Assembly (NCBI GenBank): GCA_030700105.1
Contig: JAUYKG010000004.1
Coordinates: 1 to 44,774 of the forward strand
Direction: 5' to 3'
Length of the DNA stretch: 44,774 bases
DNA from: Candidatus Veblenbacteria bacterium
Lineage (GTDB): Bacteria > Patescibacteriota > Patescibacteriia > Veblenbacterales > UBA10138
Made by a program: the position numbers and the translations under genes. The notes beneath the pieces were generated by a model, which saw nothing but the letters and a program-made list of their open reading frames with translations, did no database searches and was not told where the DNA came from. Shown in pieces: positions 20,934 through 28,960 of the stretch (within the stretch, counting starts at the first letter, position 1; the number at the start of each line of letters is the position of its first letter).

Positions 20934-22445
20934 CTAACCCAAGCTGTGCCGCAGAACACCTCCTTGGGCAATCAAGCGGCTCAGCTGGTGCGGATGCTTG
21001 AGGCTCGCAGCTACGCGCCGGGCAAGGATTGCGTGCTCCTGTTCTACTACCGTACGCGGCCCTAAAGTAATGTTTAGGAGACGTGCAGCATACTCAATCT
21101 CCCGTACTAAACGCTTAAGCGGTGCACAGCGCCGCGCCAGCATACTCACTGACTCGCGGCAGTAAAACCGGGCGGCGCAAGAAATATCGCGATGCAAATT
21201 GCCGTAGTAACGCTCCAGTGTTACGAGTTCAGCTGGGCTAAAAGATTGTAGTGCGCGCCCCAAACCAATGAACTCGGGAGGTAAACCCAAACTGTAACAA
21301 GCCGCAGCAAAGGTGATAGCGCGCGGCAAAGCCTTCTTACCTAACTGGCGGCTGTATGATAGTAAACCAACGTGTAGTCTGCGCTCACGCCGACTTGGCA
21401 CAGCAGCAAAAGCTGGCGCCAATAGGGGTAGTAAGGGCGCCAAAGAACTCACGTAAGCGCGGCTAGCCTTGTCCACAATTCTATCCAGGTGCGGCCGGTC
21501 TGCCGAGGCTATCGGCATGGCTTTGGTTTTTGGCAAAAGACGGACCAATTCTTGCAACGCGGCCCGCACGCGGGGCAGAGGAAAATCATACCTAAAAGCT
21601 GATTGAATTGTGACAGTATGAACACCGGCGTACTGAGTAGCAAATTGTGGCACGGTAAAAGGGGTAAGCCCACCACGGAACGGTAAGCTACCAACTCCGA
21701 TCATGGGATACACCGGGATGTGGTGTTCACGGGAAAATTTTGCTAGGTCAGCCAGCGCGACTCGCGTGGCCAACACCGAAGCCACGAGCCCTGAAACTAA
21801 AGCTGGGTCGCTCCGCGCCAAAAAGACTCGCAGGTATGGCGGAGGCTGTTTGAATAAACGAACGTGCCTGCGTATGTATTCACGGAGCAGTTCAGGAATG
21901 CGTAGTTGGTCTAATACGCCCTCCACCAGCGGAATTACCCCCAGATAAGGTATATTATGATGTTCGCGGTGCGTAAAGGTGCGACGTTTAAAGCTAACCA
22001 GGTCGCGGTAGGCATGTTGAATGTAAACCAACTGGTCAGCAGTGCGTGTCATGGGCAAGATCACCTCTATAACCGGCCGGGCGGCCAACCGCAAGTCCCG
22101 CGCCAAATCCTCCGCGGTAACAATAGCCATCATGGCGCGCAAAAGACTGTACCCCTTCTCCTCCCACACGTTCGGTATGCGAAAGGTCAAGAAAATATCG
22201 CGCCCCAACCGCCGACGACGAAACAGGTTATAAGTCCGCGTAAGCAGCTTATCTACCACCGCCTCGTCCGCATCCTTACCTTCCCAATCCCACATGAACT
22301 CATCCACCCCGAGGTCACGGAAAGCCGACACGCACTCGGTTACCTCCTCCTGTACGCTCACAAAACCATCGCCATCGCGCTCCCAATAAGGCGCACCGGC
22401 GTTATCCGGGTGCTGCGTAGCGGTAGTAACAGGGATGCGACGCAT
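20934..22445 (-). CDS. ppcA: archaeal-type phosphoenolpyruvate carboxylase
   Basis: About 503 residues, the size of the archaeal-type PEP carboxylase (about 500) as opposed to the 850-930 of the bacterial type. It converts PEP and bicarbonate to oxaloacetate. The start at MRRIPVTTATQHPDNAG (22445) fits the family N-terminus. Other family blocks: DEFMWDWEGKDADEAVVDKL, IEVILPMT, GVIPLVEG, LARSDPAL, PMIGVGSLPFRGG with the catalytic-loop Gly-rich segment, and the C-terminal Gln/Arg region. The gene starts 7 nt after the aminotransferase stop; together they make aspartate from PEP. Confidence 0.92.
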   Translation of the reverse strand: MRRIPVTTATQHPDNAGAPYWERDGDGFVSVQEEVTECVSAFRDLGVDEFMWDWEGKDADEAVVDKLLTRTYNLFRRRRLGRDIFLTFRIPNVWEEKGYSLLRAMMAIVTAEDLARDLRLAARPVIEVILPMTRTADQLVYIQHAYRDLVSFKRRTFTHREHHNIPYLGVIPLVEGVLDQLRIPELLREYIRRHVRLFKQPPPYLRVFLARSDPALVSGLVASVLATRVALADLAKFSREHHIPVYPMIGVGSLPFRGGLTPFTVPQFATQYAGVHTVTIQSAFRYDFPLPRVRAALQELVRLLPKTKAMPIASADRPHLDRIVDKASRAYVSSLAPLLPLLAPAFAAVPSRRERRLHVGLLSYSRQLGKKALPRAITFAAACYSLGLPPEFIGLGRALQSFSPAELVTLERYYGNLHRDISCAARFYCRESVSMLARRCAPLKRLVREIEYAARLLNITLGPRTVVEQEHAILARRVAASLKHPHQLSRLIAQGGVLRHSLG

Positions 22446-22452
22446 GAATGTG

Positions 22453-23604
22453 TTAGACACGGTAGCTACGGATAAAACGTACCAAGCGCTTTGTGCCAAG
22501 CGAAAGCTGAATACGCGAAGCTGCTAAGGAGAGCCGCACACACCCAGGACTCCGGAAAGCCGAACCCGGCACCAGCATAACTCGCTCCGCCTGGATGAGG
22601 CGCCGGCAGAACCGCTCATCATCCTTATCGCACTTGGCAATGTTGAGAAAAAGGTAAAACGCACCCCGCGGCTGCACCCACGATACTTCCGGCAAGCCGG
22701 CCAAACCCTTAAGCACTAAGTTCAGACGGGCGGCCAATTCGGTACAAAAAGCCTGAGTGGGCTCGCCGCGTGCGAGGGCTGCCAAAGCCGCGTATTGCGC
22801 CGGCAAAGAAGTATTACCGCTCGTGTGGCCCTGGAGCTTGTCCAAGGCGGCAATGAGCTCAGGCTGGGCCAATACGTAACCTATGCGCCAGCCAGTGAGC
22901 GCTTGGCTTTTAGAAAACCCATTCACCACCACGGTTGAAGTCCCAAACAGTTTAACCGACGAGGGTAGCCTAACCCACCCGAACGTTAGTGAACGATACA
23001 CGTCGTCGGCTATCACCCGCACGTTTGTGCGCTTTAATCGCCGCGCCAACTGCCGCAACCTCGTAGTACTGAACACAGCACCTGTGGGATTGTGCGGAGA
23101 GTTTATAATAATGGCGCGCGTACGCGGGTGTATGGCACGGCCGATGGCTTCTACGTCCAGGTCATACCGGCTGTTGAGCGGAACGAATACCGGCTTGGCG
23201 CCAGCTAGGCGCACCATGTGCTCATACGAAACCCAGGCTGGCACGGGTATAATAACCTCGTCGCCTCGGCGAACCACAATGCGCAACATCTCGACCAAAC
23301 CAGATTTGCTACCGGCGGTTACGCCCACCTGCCCTGAGGTAAAAACCCTGCCGTACGTATGGCTGGCCGCCCGCGCAATCCTTTGCCTAAGCTTAAGTAA
23401 TCCGAGCGTGGGGGTGTATTGGTTCTCGCTCAAGTGCTTGGCTACCGCTGTGCGTATGTAGCTGGGCGTGGAAAAATCAAGCTCCCCCGCCGTTAAATTG
23501 ATCACATTAATGCCAGCGGCCTGCAGCCGCTTGGCCTCGGTGTTTACTCGTAGGGTAGCGCTCTCTTCTAACCTGGCGATTTCGGGGTTAATTACTACGC
23601 GCAT
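22453..23604 (-). CDS. aspC: class I aminotransferase, probably aspartate aminotransferase
   Basis: A 383-residue PLP enzyme of the class I/II aminotransferase fold: INLTAGELDFSTP near the N-terminus, AGSKSGL, YEHMVRLAGAKPVFVPL, INSPHNPTGAVF, the PLP-binding IADDVYRSLTF, and the Schiff-base Lys in NGFSKSQALTGWRIGY, with Arg of RLSLAAS for the alpha-carboxylate. The subgroup Ib aspartate/prephenate aminotransferases have this layout. Pairing with the PEP carboxylase gene supports oxaloacetate as acceptor. TACAAT ends 7 nt upstream of the ATG, so the message is near-leaderless. Confidence 0.9.
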   Translation of the reverse strand: MRVVINPEIARLEESATLRVNTEAKRLQAAGINVINLTAGELDFSTPSYIRTAVAKHLSENQYTPTLGLLKLRQRIARAASHTYGRVFTSGQVGVTAGSKSGLVEMLRIVVRRGDEVIIPVPAWVSYEHMVRLAGAKPVFVPLNSRYDLDVEAIGRAIHPRTRAIIINSPHNPTGAVFSTTRLRQLARRLKRTNVRVIADDVYRSLTFGWVRLPSSVKLFGTSTVVVNGFSKSQALTGWRIGYVLAQPELIAALDKLQGHTSGNTSLPAQYAALAALARGEPTQAFCTELAARLNLVLKGLAGLPEVSWVQPRGAFYLFLNIAKCDKDDERFCRRLIQAERVMLVPGSAFRSPGCVRLSLAASRIQLSLGTKRLVRFIRSYRV

Positions 23605-23611
23605 ACTACAT

Positions 23612-23617
23612 ATTGTA
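23612..23617 (-). promoter_or_regulatory. -10 element of the aminotransferase/PEP carboxylase operon
   Basis: TACAAT on the minus strand is seven nt from the ATG at 23604, which puts the start point at or one base before the codon. No Shine-Dalgarno sequence is present. The interval 23618-23738 between this operon and GH130 has no ORF; it includes a short AT-rich stretch and no clear terminator. Confidence 0.5.
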
Positions 23618-23738
23618 AAACAGTTCGGCCGTAAGAGCTAAAACTACTACAGTCACCGGACAATCCCGTTGGTGGCATCAACCTCTACCGGGTATTTTAT
23701 TGGCAGGGGCTTAGTGGAGCCTGCCTCCCGCTCCCCTA

Positions 23739-24686
23739 TTAAATATTGCTATCCAAGGCAGGGGACCGACGCAGGGCATCGAGGAGAGTGGCCTTGGCGA
23801 TGCGTGCCCCGGCGAGTACCTTATCAGCCCCACCGTAATAGATGAAGTAGTCTGCACCAAGCTCAACCAAACCACACGTAAATACGACGTTTGGTACCAC
23901 CCCCACGCGCTCGTAGACTTCACGCGGCTCAAGCAGTGGCTCAGCTAGCCGTGCTACCACACGACGAGGATCATGGGCATCCACCACCAGGGCGCCCAAC
24001 CGGTACACACCCTGACTGTCACGCGCATGATACATGACCAGCCAACCTAGCTCTGTAAGTACCGGCGGGGCACCAATGCCAACGCGATCGTTCTGCCAGC
24101 CTGAATGAGCTGGCTCAAGTATTCGTCCCTCTTCTTGCCAATGCTGCAAATCGGTCGACGACGCCAACACCACAGCTAAATCGCGGCGGTGAAAAATATA
24201 GTACCTACCGTTTATCTGCTCAGGGAACAGCGCAGCATTTTTGTCGTCTATTTCGTCAGAAAAAACCAAACCATGACGTACGAACGTTTTAAAATCAACT
24301 GTGGTTAAGCGAGCCACCCTCGTGCGCCACGGGGCGGTGTACGAAATTTTCTTCGAATGGGAGTAGAGGGAGGCAGCTGTGTAGATAACGTGGTAGGTAC
24401 CGTCTAACAATGTAATACGGGGGTCCTCACATCCACACCACTCATACGGGTCATTGTAATCCGGCTCAACGGTTGGTACTAATGTCCGTTCATCAATGGT
24501 CACGCCGTCGCGGCTAACTGCCAGCCCGAACCGCGACGCGCCATCCTTGCCCACCGCTCGATACAGCAGATGCACCTTACCTTGATGCTGAGTTACTCCG
24601 GCATTAAAAACAGCTCGACACTCCCACCAATTTGTGGTGGGCATGAGGAGTGGATTGGTCGGAAAACGTTCTAATTGCACTACCAT
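23739..24686 (-). CDS. GH130 family glycoside phosphorylase-like enzyme
   Basis: A 315-residue five-bladed beta-propeller of family GH130, whose members phosphorolyse or hydrolyse beta-mannosides. Motifs in order: FPTNPLLMPTTNWWECRAVFNAG (N-terminal Glu/Arg), LLYRAVGKDG, RFGLAVSRDG, NDPYEWCGCEDPRITLLDGTYHVIYTA with the catalytic Asp (EDPR), KNAALFPEQINGRYYIFHR, and HARDSQGVYRLGA, YYGGAD. The ATG overlaps the stop of the GT4 fusion gene by 7 nt, so translation is coupled. Function with a glycosyltransferase suggests making or trimming a mannose-containing glycan, which is inference. Confidence 0.92.
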   Translation of the reverse strand: MVVQLERFPTNPLLMPTTNWWECRAVFNAGVTQHQGKVHLLYRAVGKDGASRFGLAVSRDGVTIDERTLVPTVEPDYNDPYEWCGCEDPRITLLDGTYHVIYTAASLYSHSKKISYTAPWRTRVARLTTVDFKTFVRHGLVFSDEIDDKNAALFPEQINGRYYIFHRRDLAVVLASSTDLQHWQEEGRILEPAHSGWQNDRVGIGAPPVLTELGWLVMYHARDSQGVYRLGALVVDAHDPRRVVARLAEPLLEPREVYERVGVVPNVVFTCGLVELGADYFIYYGGADKVLAGARIAKATLLDALRRSPALDSNI

Positions 24687-26917
24687 AATTTACTACTTAT
24701 ATAGGTGAGTGCGGGGACACTTGCACTCTGCAACGAATAGAAAGCTAAATGGTGGCTCAAAACCGATTCAGCCCCTTGATTCTTGTTTCGACCCGAGGGC
24801 GTTAATCCGTCAAAAATACCACCTGATCGACTATCAATGAGCCTTTGGTGTAATATATTGTCTCCATCGTACCAGGCGAAGGCTTTTTCAGCTAGGCTAC
24901 GGTACTTTTCATCTTTCGTAACACGGTGCGCAGCTACGCAGGCTTCCACCACCGCATCAGCTTCCACTGGTTGCTGATCAAATATGGCCTTAAGTTTGCC
25001 ACGGAAATACCAACCATTACAGCCAATGAACGAGAAGCACCCTCGCTCTTGGTCGAAGAGCTCGTGCATTAGCCAATCTAAAGATTGCTGGCCTACGGCA
25101 CGCATATCACTATTATTACAAACGCGCGCGGCCGTTAAGAGAGCCTGCGGCAAGCGTGCACTGTCATAGGTAAGATAATTTTCAAACCACTGCCAATTAT
25201 TGTTAGCTACCGAGGTAAACATGGTAGTAAGCTTTTTAGCCATATCATCAACGATTGCCTTAAGGTTATGCCCTAAACCCGGCACCGCCACCTGATTTGC
25301 TTCCAACACACAGAGTCCAAGCAATGCATAACTCACTGTCCGGGGTGAACTCAGATTAAGCAAGTGTTGGTACATCTTGGTGAGTAGCTGAATGCCCCTC
25401 TTATATAGGAGCGGGCTAGGTCGGACAGCAACCAGGCAGCTTACTGCCCAAAAAGCTTTCCCCCACCAATCACCGGTACCCGGCTCCCCCTGCCAATCGC
25501 CGATGGCTGACCGATCATTGTACAAAAGTCCATTCTGCTCGGCTTGCAGAATGAATGTAAGGTAGCAGCGAACTAGAAAACGGTCCCCGCGACAGAGCGC
25601 TACAATGAGCGCTTTCGCGTTATCATCAACGGTATAGCCTTCGCTTTCCTGAGGAATTCTAAACGCACCGTGCTCAAGTATACCCCACCGGGTGGTTAAC
25701 GTTCGAACGTAATCGAGCGTAGGTGGAACAACGAATGAAATCGGAGAAGATGGAGGCTGCGCTAACACAGAGGTAAAGATCTCAAGGTAGTTAAGCGCCA
25801 CACGGTGCCAAGTCATAAGACGGCCCTGCGCGTACGCTCGTTGCTCAAGCAAATGCCTCTTCTCAGCCTGTCGCAAAAGTACGAGGAGTGCCTGGCTTAA
25901 GGCCGAGCTATTCCGGAAGGGCACCAAAATACCCCTGCCGCCTCGCAGCATTTCGCGCGCATAAAAATACGAAGTCGATATACAAACCTTACCAGCACCC
26001 ACTGCGTAGGCCAGTGAACCAGAGGCTGCCTGTTCAGGGTTTAAGTAGGGCGTAACGTAGTAATCACTGGCCTGAACATAGCGCACCAGCTCAGCTAGCG
26101 AGAGGTACCTATCAATAAACTGAACCGATGATTGCAGCCCGAGTTCTTGTACTAACCGTTCTAGTTTCGCACGGTAACGTTCCCCCTCCTCACGGCGTAC
26201 GTTGGGGTGGGTTTCACCAATTACCAAGTACAGAAAGTTCGGGAATTTTTCCACCACGGGAGGTAAAGCCGCAATGGCATATTCTATACCCTTAGATTCA
26301 CTTAACAGATTAATACTCGACATTACTATGTGCCCCTCAAGCTTAAGCTCTGGTTTTGCCACATCGGGAGATTGGCGCGGGAAATCTGGCACACCGTGGT
26401 GTATGACCGCCACCTTACTCGGGTCCACACCATACTCACGCCGCAAAAGATCCGCCGCCGCCCGCAGCATAACCACAACCGCACCGGCGCGCTGGCACAG
26501 GTAGTTCATAATTTCTCGCTGGTGCGTTGCAGGGTTAGATAGCACCGTGTGAAACACAACCACACACGGTTTTTTTAACTTTTCCAAAAATTTTACGACC
26601 AATTCACCGTCTTTCCCGCCCCATATGCCGAACTCGTGCTGCACGACGACCAAATCAACGTTGCTCCTGTTGAGGTAACGCAAAACACGGTCATAATCTG
26701 GCCACTCCTGCTGGCGAATACGGTACTTGACTTCCCATGGATACCCCAATTGCTCACCCTCGGAGTTATCCAGCGCAATTACCTCTGCCAGGTGTTCTGG
26801 ATTAAGCAGGTTAAGGGCGTTGGTTAGGTCCTTAGTGAAAGTTGCAATTCCACATTTGCGTGGGATGTATGTAGAAATGTAAACAACACGGGGACTTGTA
26901 AGTTTTACCCGAGCCAT
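24680..26917 (-). CDS. GT4 glycosyltransferase fused to an alpha/alpha-toroid domain
   Basis: A 745-residue protein. Residues 1-370 are a GT-B glycosyltransferase of family 4: YIPRKCGIATFTKDL at the N-terminus, VVVQHEFGIWGG, VIHHGVPDF, NLLSESKGIEYAIAALP, YVTPYLNPEQAASGSLAYAVGAGK for the nucleotide-sugar site. Residues about 390-740 are helical repeats with EGYTVDDNAKALIVAL, GEPGTGDWWGKAFWAV, WFENYLTYDSARLPQAL and DGLTPSGRNKNQGAESVLSH, as in six-hairpin glycosidase-like toroids. The toroid might trim or bind the product. The pair with GH130 is an arrangement I have seen in other genomes, without an assigned product. TGTTATACT lies about 45 nt upstream. Confidence 0.88.
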   Translation of the reverse strand: MARVKLTSPRVVYISTYIPRKCGIATFTKDLTNALNLLNPEHLAEVIALDNSEGEQLGYPWEVKYRIRQQEWPDYDRVLRYLNRSNVDLVVVQHEFGIWGGKDGELVVKFLEKLKKPCVVVFHTVLSNPATHQREIMNYLCQRAGAVVVMLRAAADLLRREYGVDPSKVAVIHHGVPDFPRQSPDVAKPELKLEGHIVMSSINLLSESKGIEYAIAALPPVVEKFPNFLYLVIGETHPNVRREEGERYRAKLERLVQELGLQSSVQFIDRYLSLAELVRYVQASDYYVTPYLNPEQAASGSLAYAVGAGKVCISTSYFYAREMLRGGRGILVPFRNSSALSQALLVLLRQAEKRHLLEQRAYAQGRLMTWHRVALNYLEIFTSVLAQPPSSPISFVVPPTLDYVRTLTTRWGILEHGAFRIPQESEGYTVDDNAKALIVALCRGDRFLVRCYLTFILQAEQNGLLYNDRSAIGDWQGEPGTGDWWGKAFWAVSCLVAVRPSPLLYKRGIQLLTKMYQHLLNLSSPRTVSYALLGLCVLEANQVAVPGLGHNLKAIVDDMAKKLTTMFTSVANNNWQWFENYLTYDSARLPQALLTAARVCNNSDMRAVGQQSLDWLMHELFDQERGCFSFIGCNGWYFRGKLKAIFDQQPVEADAVVEACVAAHRVTKDEKYRSLAEKAFAWYDGDNILHQRLIDSRSGGIFDGLTPSGRNKNQGAESVLSHHLAFYSLQSASVPALTYISSKLW

Positions 26918-26961
26918 GGAGAAAATGGTTTACTGCAAACGGTTACTAATGCCATTGGATA

Positions 26962-26970
26962 AGTATAACA
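26962..26970 (-). promoter_or_regulatory. extended -10 promoter of the GT4/GH130 pair
   Basis: The minus strand reads TGTTATACT, directly after the T-run of the terminator at 26971-26999. The leader is about 40 nt with no clear Shine-Dalgarno sequence. Confidence 0.6.
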
Positions 26971-26999
26971 AAAATCTCTCAATAAATCACTGAGGGATT
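26971..26999 (-). terminator. terminator of cassette 3 (maf-like gene)
   Basis: On the minus strand ATCCCTCA pairs with TGAGAGAT with one mismatch and is followed by TTTTTG. It begins 3 nt after repeat copy A. Confidence 0.75.
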
Positions 27000-27001
27000 G
27001 T

Positions 27002-27040
27002 TGGCGGGCCTTGTGGAACGATGTTCGAACAATTGTTGAA
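27002..27040 (-). repeat. 3' repeat, copy A
   Basis: A 39-nt motif in the 3' untranslated region of the maf-like gene, between its stop and its terminator. On the minus strand it includes CAATTGTTCGAACATCGTT and ends GGCCCGCCA, like a tRNA T-loop and CCA end. It matches copy C at 36 of 39 bases and copy B at 30 of 36. Confidence 0.85.
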
Positions 27041-27049
27041 TTCTATAAC

Positions 27050-27622
27050 TTACGAAACTTTGATACCAAATTCTCTTAACCTACGTGTAAGTGTATCAAG
27101 TGGCAACGCTCTCTCAGCGCCAGACTCTCCCTCAAATCTCTCAAGAAATTCTTGGCCTAATCCTTCTGGTCCCCACCCAATAGACATAGCGGTGGGATCA
27201 ACTTGACTTAGGTATCTCTCCACTAAGTCTTCACTATACTTTTTAAAAATAAAACGTGAGTGATTAAGGTCAACTGTCTGCCTACCTAATGTATGGTGTG
27301 TAACTACTAGAGCTGTGTAAAAATCTATAGGTTTACCAGCCATAGCAAGAAGCCATTCTCTGGCTTGCTCACGTGAAGCCGGCTTGCCATACTTTTTACC
27401 TTCAAAAAAACTATTTGAATCAGCCGTTATCACTACGGCATCTGGGTACTGCGGCGCCAACACGGCTGCCTTACCCTTAGCTGTTGCAACAACGAGATCT
27501 TTGACATCTTCCGCTTTCGTCTCTTCCTCATTAAAATTTGAATGTACTACCCGAAAAGGTATTCCTAAAGATTCCATAACTCTAAAACGCAGCTTTGAAG
27601 AAGTGCCGAGAATTATATCCAT
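27050..27622 (-). CDS. maf: Maf-family nucleotide pyrophosphatase
   Basis: A 190-residue protein of the Maf/YhdE/YceF family, which hydrolyses non-canonical or modified nucleoside triphosphates. It begins MDIILGTSSKLRFRVMESLG, like the usual ILASxSPRRxELL, then SNFNEEE, ATAKGKAAVLAPQYPDAVVITADSNSFFEGKKYGKPAS (typical DxxVxxxxxxxGKP), and WLLAMAGKPIDFYTALVV. The SPR of the N-terminal loop reads SSKLR and the usual catalytic Asp in 'GADTVV' reads ADSNSF, so substrate range may differ. It is leaderless: TGGTATACT ends 6 nt before the ATG. It is AT-rich, unlike the neighbouring glycan genes, and is the last of three cassette-like units. Confidence 0.88.
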   Translation of the reverse strand: MDIILGTSSKLRFRVMESLGIPFRVVHSNFNEEETKAEDVKDLVVATAKGKAAVLAPQYPDAVVITADSNSFFEGKKYGKPASREQAREWLLAMAGKPIDFYTALVVTHHTLGRQTVDLNHSRFIFKKYSEDLVERYLSQVDPTAMSIGWGPEGLGQEFLERFEGESGAERALPLDTLTRRLREFGIKVS

Positions 27623-27628
27623 GATTTT

Positions 27629-27637
27629 AGTATACCA
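27629..27637 (-). promoter_or_regulatory. extended -10 promoter of the maf-like gene
   Basis: TGGTATACT followed by exactly six bases and then ATG, so the start point is the A of the ATG: a textbook leaderless layout. It overlaps the T-run of the preceding terminator. Confidence 0.7.
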
Positions 27638-27662
27638 AAAACTGTCCGAAAATGGACAGTTT
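27637..27662 (-). terminator. terminator of cassette 2 (98-residue gene)
   Basis: On the minus strand AAACTGTCC pairs with GGACAGTTT and is followed by T. It lies 4 nt after repeat copy B. Confidence 0.85.
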
Positions 27663-27666
27663 CAGA

Positions 27667-27704
27667 TTCGGGTCTTATGGAACGATGTTCAAACAATATT
27701 AGAA
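27667..27704 (-). repeat. 3' repeat, copy B
   Basis: The most diverged of three copies, about 30 matches in 36 to copy A. It lies 30 nt after the stop of the 98-residue gene and just before its terminator. It keeps ATCGTTCCATAAG but lacks the CCA end of copies A and C. Confidence 0.75.
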
Positions 27705-27734
27705 CACAATTTGGTTGAAGGTGGTGGAGGATGA

Positions 27735-28031
27735 TCAAATTCGCTTCACCAGTAATTGACCTCTAATTGCCTCGACCAAAAATTCCGCCGTAACCTTATA
27801 GGACTCTTGAAAATCAGCTGCTTGAATTACTTTTTTAAGCTGCTCTAACTTTACAATTAATTTATCTTTATCTTCAATTTGGTAGTTAGAAATAATATTA
27901 CTAATTTTATTTAACCTATCAACCACTTCATTATCATTTACTTCTTCCGCGGCTCTTATAATATTATCCAGTTCGTCTTCTAGATTATTAATTTTTTCTT
28001 CTTGAATTGGTATTTCGCTTTCATTAGTCAT
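27735..28031 (-). CDS. small acidic coiled-coil protein, function unknown
   Basis: A 98-residue protein rich in Glu, Asp, Asn and Ile, with heptad-like spacing over INNLEDELDNIIRAAEEVNDNEVVDRLNKI and KLIVKLEQLKKVIQAA, and a basic C-terminus (RGQLLVKRI). No signal, TM or enzyme motif is visible. It is strongly AT-rich in coding sequence, unlike the flanking regions, and is the middle one of three units that each have promoter, ORF, repeat motif and terminator. It could be an antitoxin-like or structural protein, but no partner toxin is identified. Confidence 0.65.
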   Translation of the reverse strand: MTNESEIPIQEEKINNLEDELDNIIRAAEEVNDNEVVDRLNKISNIISNYQIEDKDKLIVKLEQLKKVIQAADFQESYKVTAEFLVEAIRGQLLVKRI

Positions 28032-28066
28032 AATTTGGAAGCTTTAATAATTATTTACTAAGATCA

Positions 28067-28072
28067 ATTATA
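28067..28072 (-). promoter_or_regulatory. -10 element of the 98-residue gene
   Basis: A consensus TATAAT on the minus strand, right after the terminator of the upstream unit. The leader is about 29 nt, AT-rich, without a Shine-Dalgarno sequence. Confidence 0.6.
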
Positions 28073-28076
28073 TACC

Positions 28077-28100
28077 CAAAACCGCTCCTATGTGGAGCGG
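28077..28100 (-). terminator. terminator of cassette 1 (211-residue gene)
   Basis: On the minus strand CCGCTCC pairs with GGAGCGG (loop ACATA) and is followed by TTTTGGG. Hairpin and following AAAATGCTGGCGGG (plus strand) resemble the tRNA-Trp terminator and 3' end at 28930-28967. Confidence 0.8.
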
Positions 28101-28109
28101 CTAAAATGC

Positions 28110-28148
28110 TGGCGGGCCCTGTGGAACGACGCTCGAACAATTGTTGAA
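28110..28148 (-). repeat. 3' repeat, copy C
   Basis: The copy nearest tRNA-Trp; it differs from copy A at 3 of 39 positions and lies 71 nt after the stop of the 211-residue gene. On the minus strand it ends GGGCCCGCCA, with the same final CCGCCA as tRNA-Trp. Confidence 0.85.
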
Positions 28149-28218
28149 AGAAATTTTGCTAACTCTTGTAGAGGATGTTAGAACCATGATTATGGTGAAA
28201 TGTGTGACTCTAGTCTAA

Positions 28219-28854
28219 TTATTCCTCATCAAGCGGCTTGATCTCGTTTATGAATCGGAAATCTTCAGGAACGACACCCAACTTTGCAATCGGCCTCACG
28301 GCTGTTTCTGCCGCCCATTCGTCCACTAATTCTCCCTTATCATTAACGCCCTGCGCAAACGAGCTGTGGTCTAGAATGTAAACTGCGCCGCGTGTCCAGG
28401 GTTTTGCTTCAATCGCTTCTCGAGACATACGAAATTCATACTTGGCCTCCCCCGTTTCTGCATCGGCCTCATAACCACTTATAATCGCGCCGCGTATCTT
28501 AGTTCGGTCTCGAATGGCATAAAAAATGGGTAGCACAGAATCGGTTACCGCATACACAGCCTTTTTGTTTCCAAACTCCTTCGCGCCATCGTTCGTTTGT
28601 TGGGGTGCTAAAACCTCAAGGTTTTGATTTGAAGAACCGTGTAAGAGAAGGTGTTTTTCTTCAACCAAAAACTTTAGGAATTCTTCCTTAGGATAAGGAA
28701 GATTATAGTCAATAACAGCTATGGCTTCTTTGCTATGAGACTCGAAAAAATTCGAGTAGAGTTGGGCGAAATCGGCACGCCGCCTCACTTCCTCTTCTTG
28801 TCGTGCAGTTCCTTCCATACCCATGGCTTCTCTAGGATGCATAATAGCGTACAT
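28219..28854 (-). CDS. uncharacterised protein, possibly ADP-ribosyltransferase-like fold
   Basis: A 211-residue soluble protein. The stretch HLLLHGSSNQNLEVLAPQQTNDG followed by KKAVYAVTDSVLPIFYAIRDR resembles the first strand (R/H-G-S), substrate loop and STS-like region of ADP-ribosyltransferase-type folds, where a Tyr/His nucleotide pocket is followed by 'vYaT.D...A.fyA'. The later AVYILDHSSFAQG could be a third strand. No clear catalytic Glu motif can be assigned, so this is a weak call. It is the first of three cassette-like units downstream of tRNA-Trp, with TGTTAGGCT about 24-32 nt upstream. Confidence 0.55.
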   Translation of the reverse strand: MYAIMHPREAMGMEGTARQEEEVRRRADFAQLYSNFFESHSKEAIAVIDYNLPYPKEEFLKFLVEEKHLLLHGSSNQNLEVLAPQQTNDGAKEFGNKKAVYAVTDSVLPIFYAIRDRTKIRGAIISGYEADAETGEAKYEFRMSREAIEAKPWTRGAVYILDHSSFAQGVNDKGELVDEWAAETAVRPIAKLGVVPEDFRFINEIKPLDEE

Positions 28855-28929
28855 CGTGATCTAAACTTACAGGCTTAGCCTAACAGAATAAGCTAGTCTT
28901 TTCTATCTTATTTGTAAAGGGGTATACCA

Positions 28930-28953
28930 AAAGCCGCTCAGGTGAGCGGCTTG
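28930..28953 (-). terminator. terminator after tRNA-Trp
   Basis: On the minus strand AAGCCGCTCA pairs with TGAGCGGCTT (loop CC) and is followed by TTGG. It starts about 7 nt after the CCA. Confidence 0.85.
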
Positions 28954-28960
28954 AAAATGC

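Noticed and set aside
27002-28148. Integron attC sites as the nature of the three 3' repeats
   Set aside because: Single ORFs followed by repeats look like an integron array, but the paired GTTRRRY and RYYYAAC core sites are not both present in each copy and no intI is in the window.
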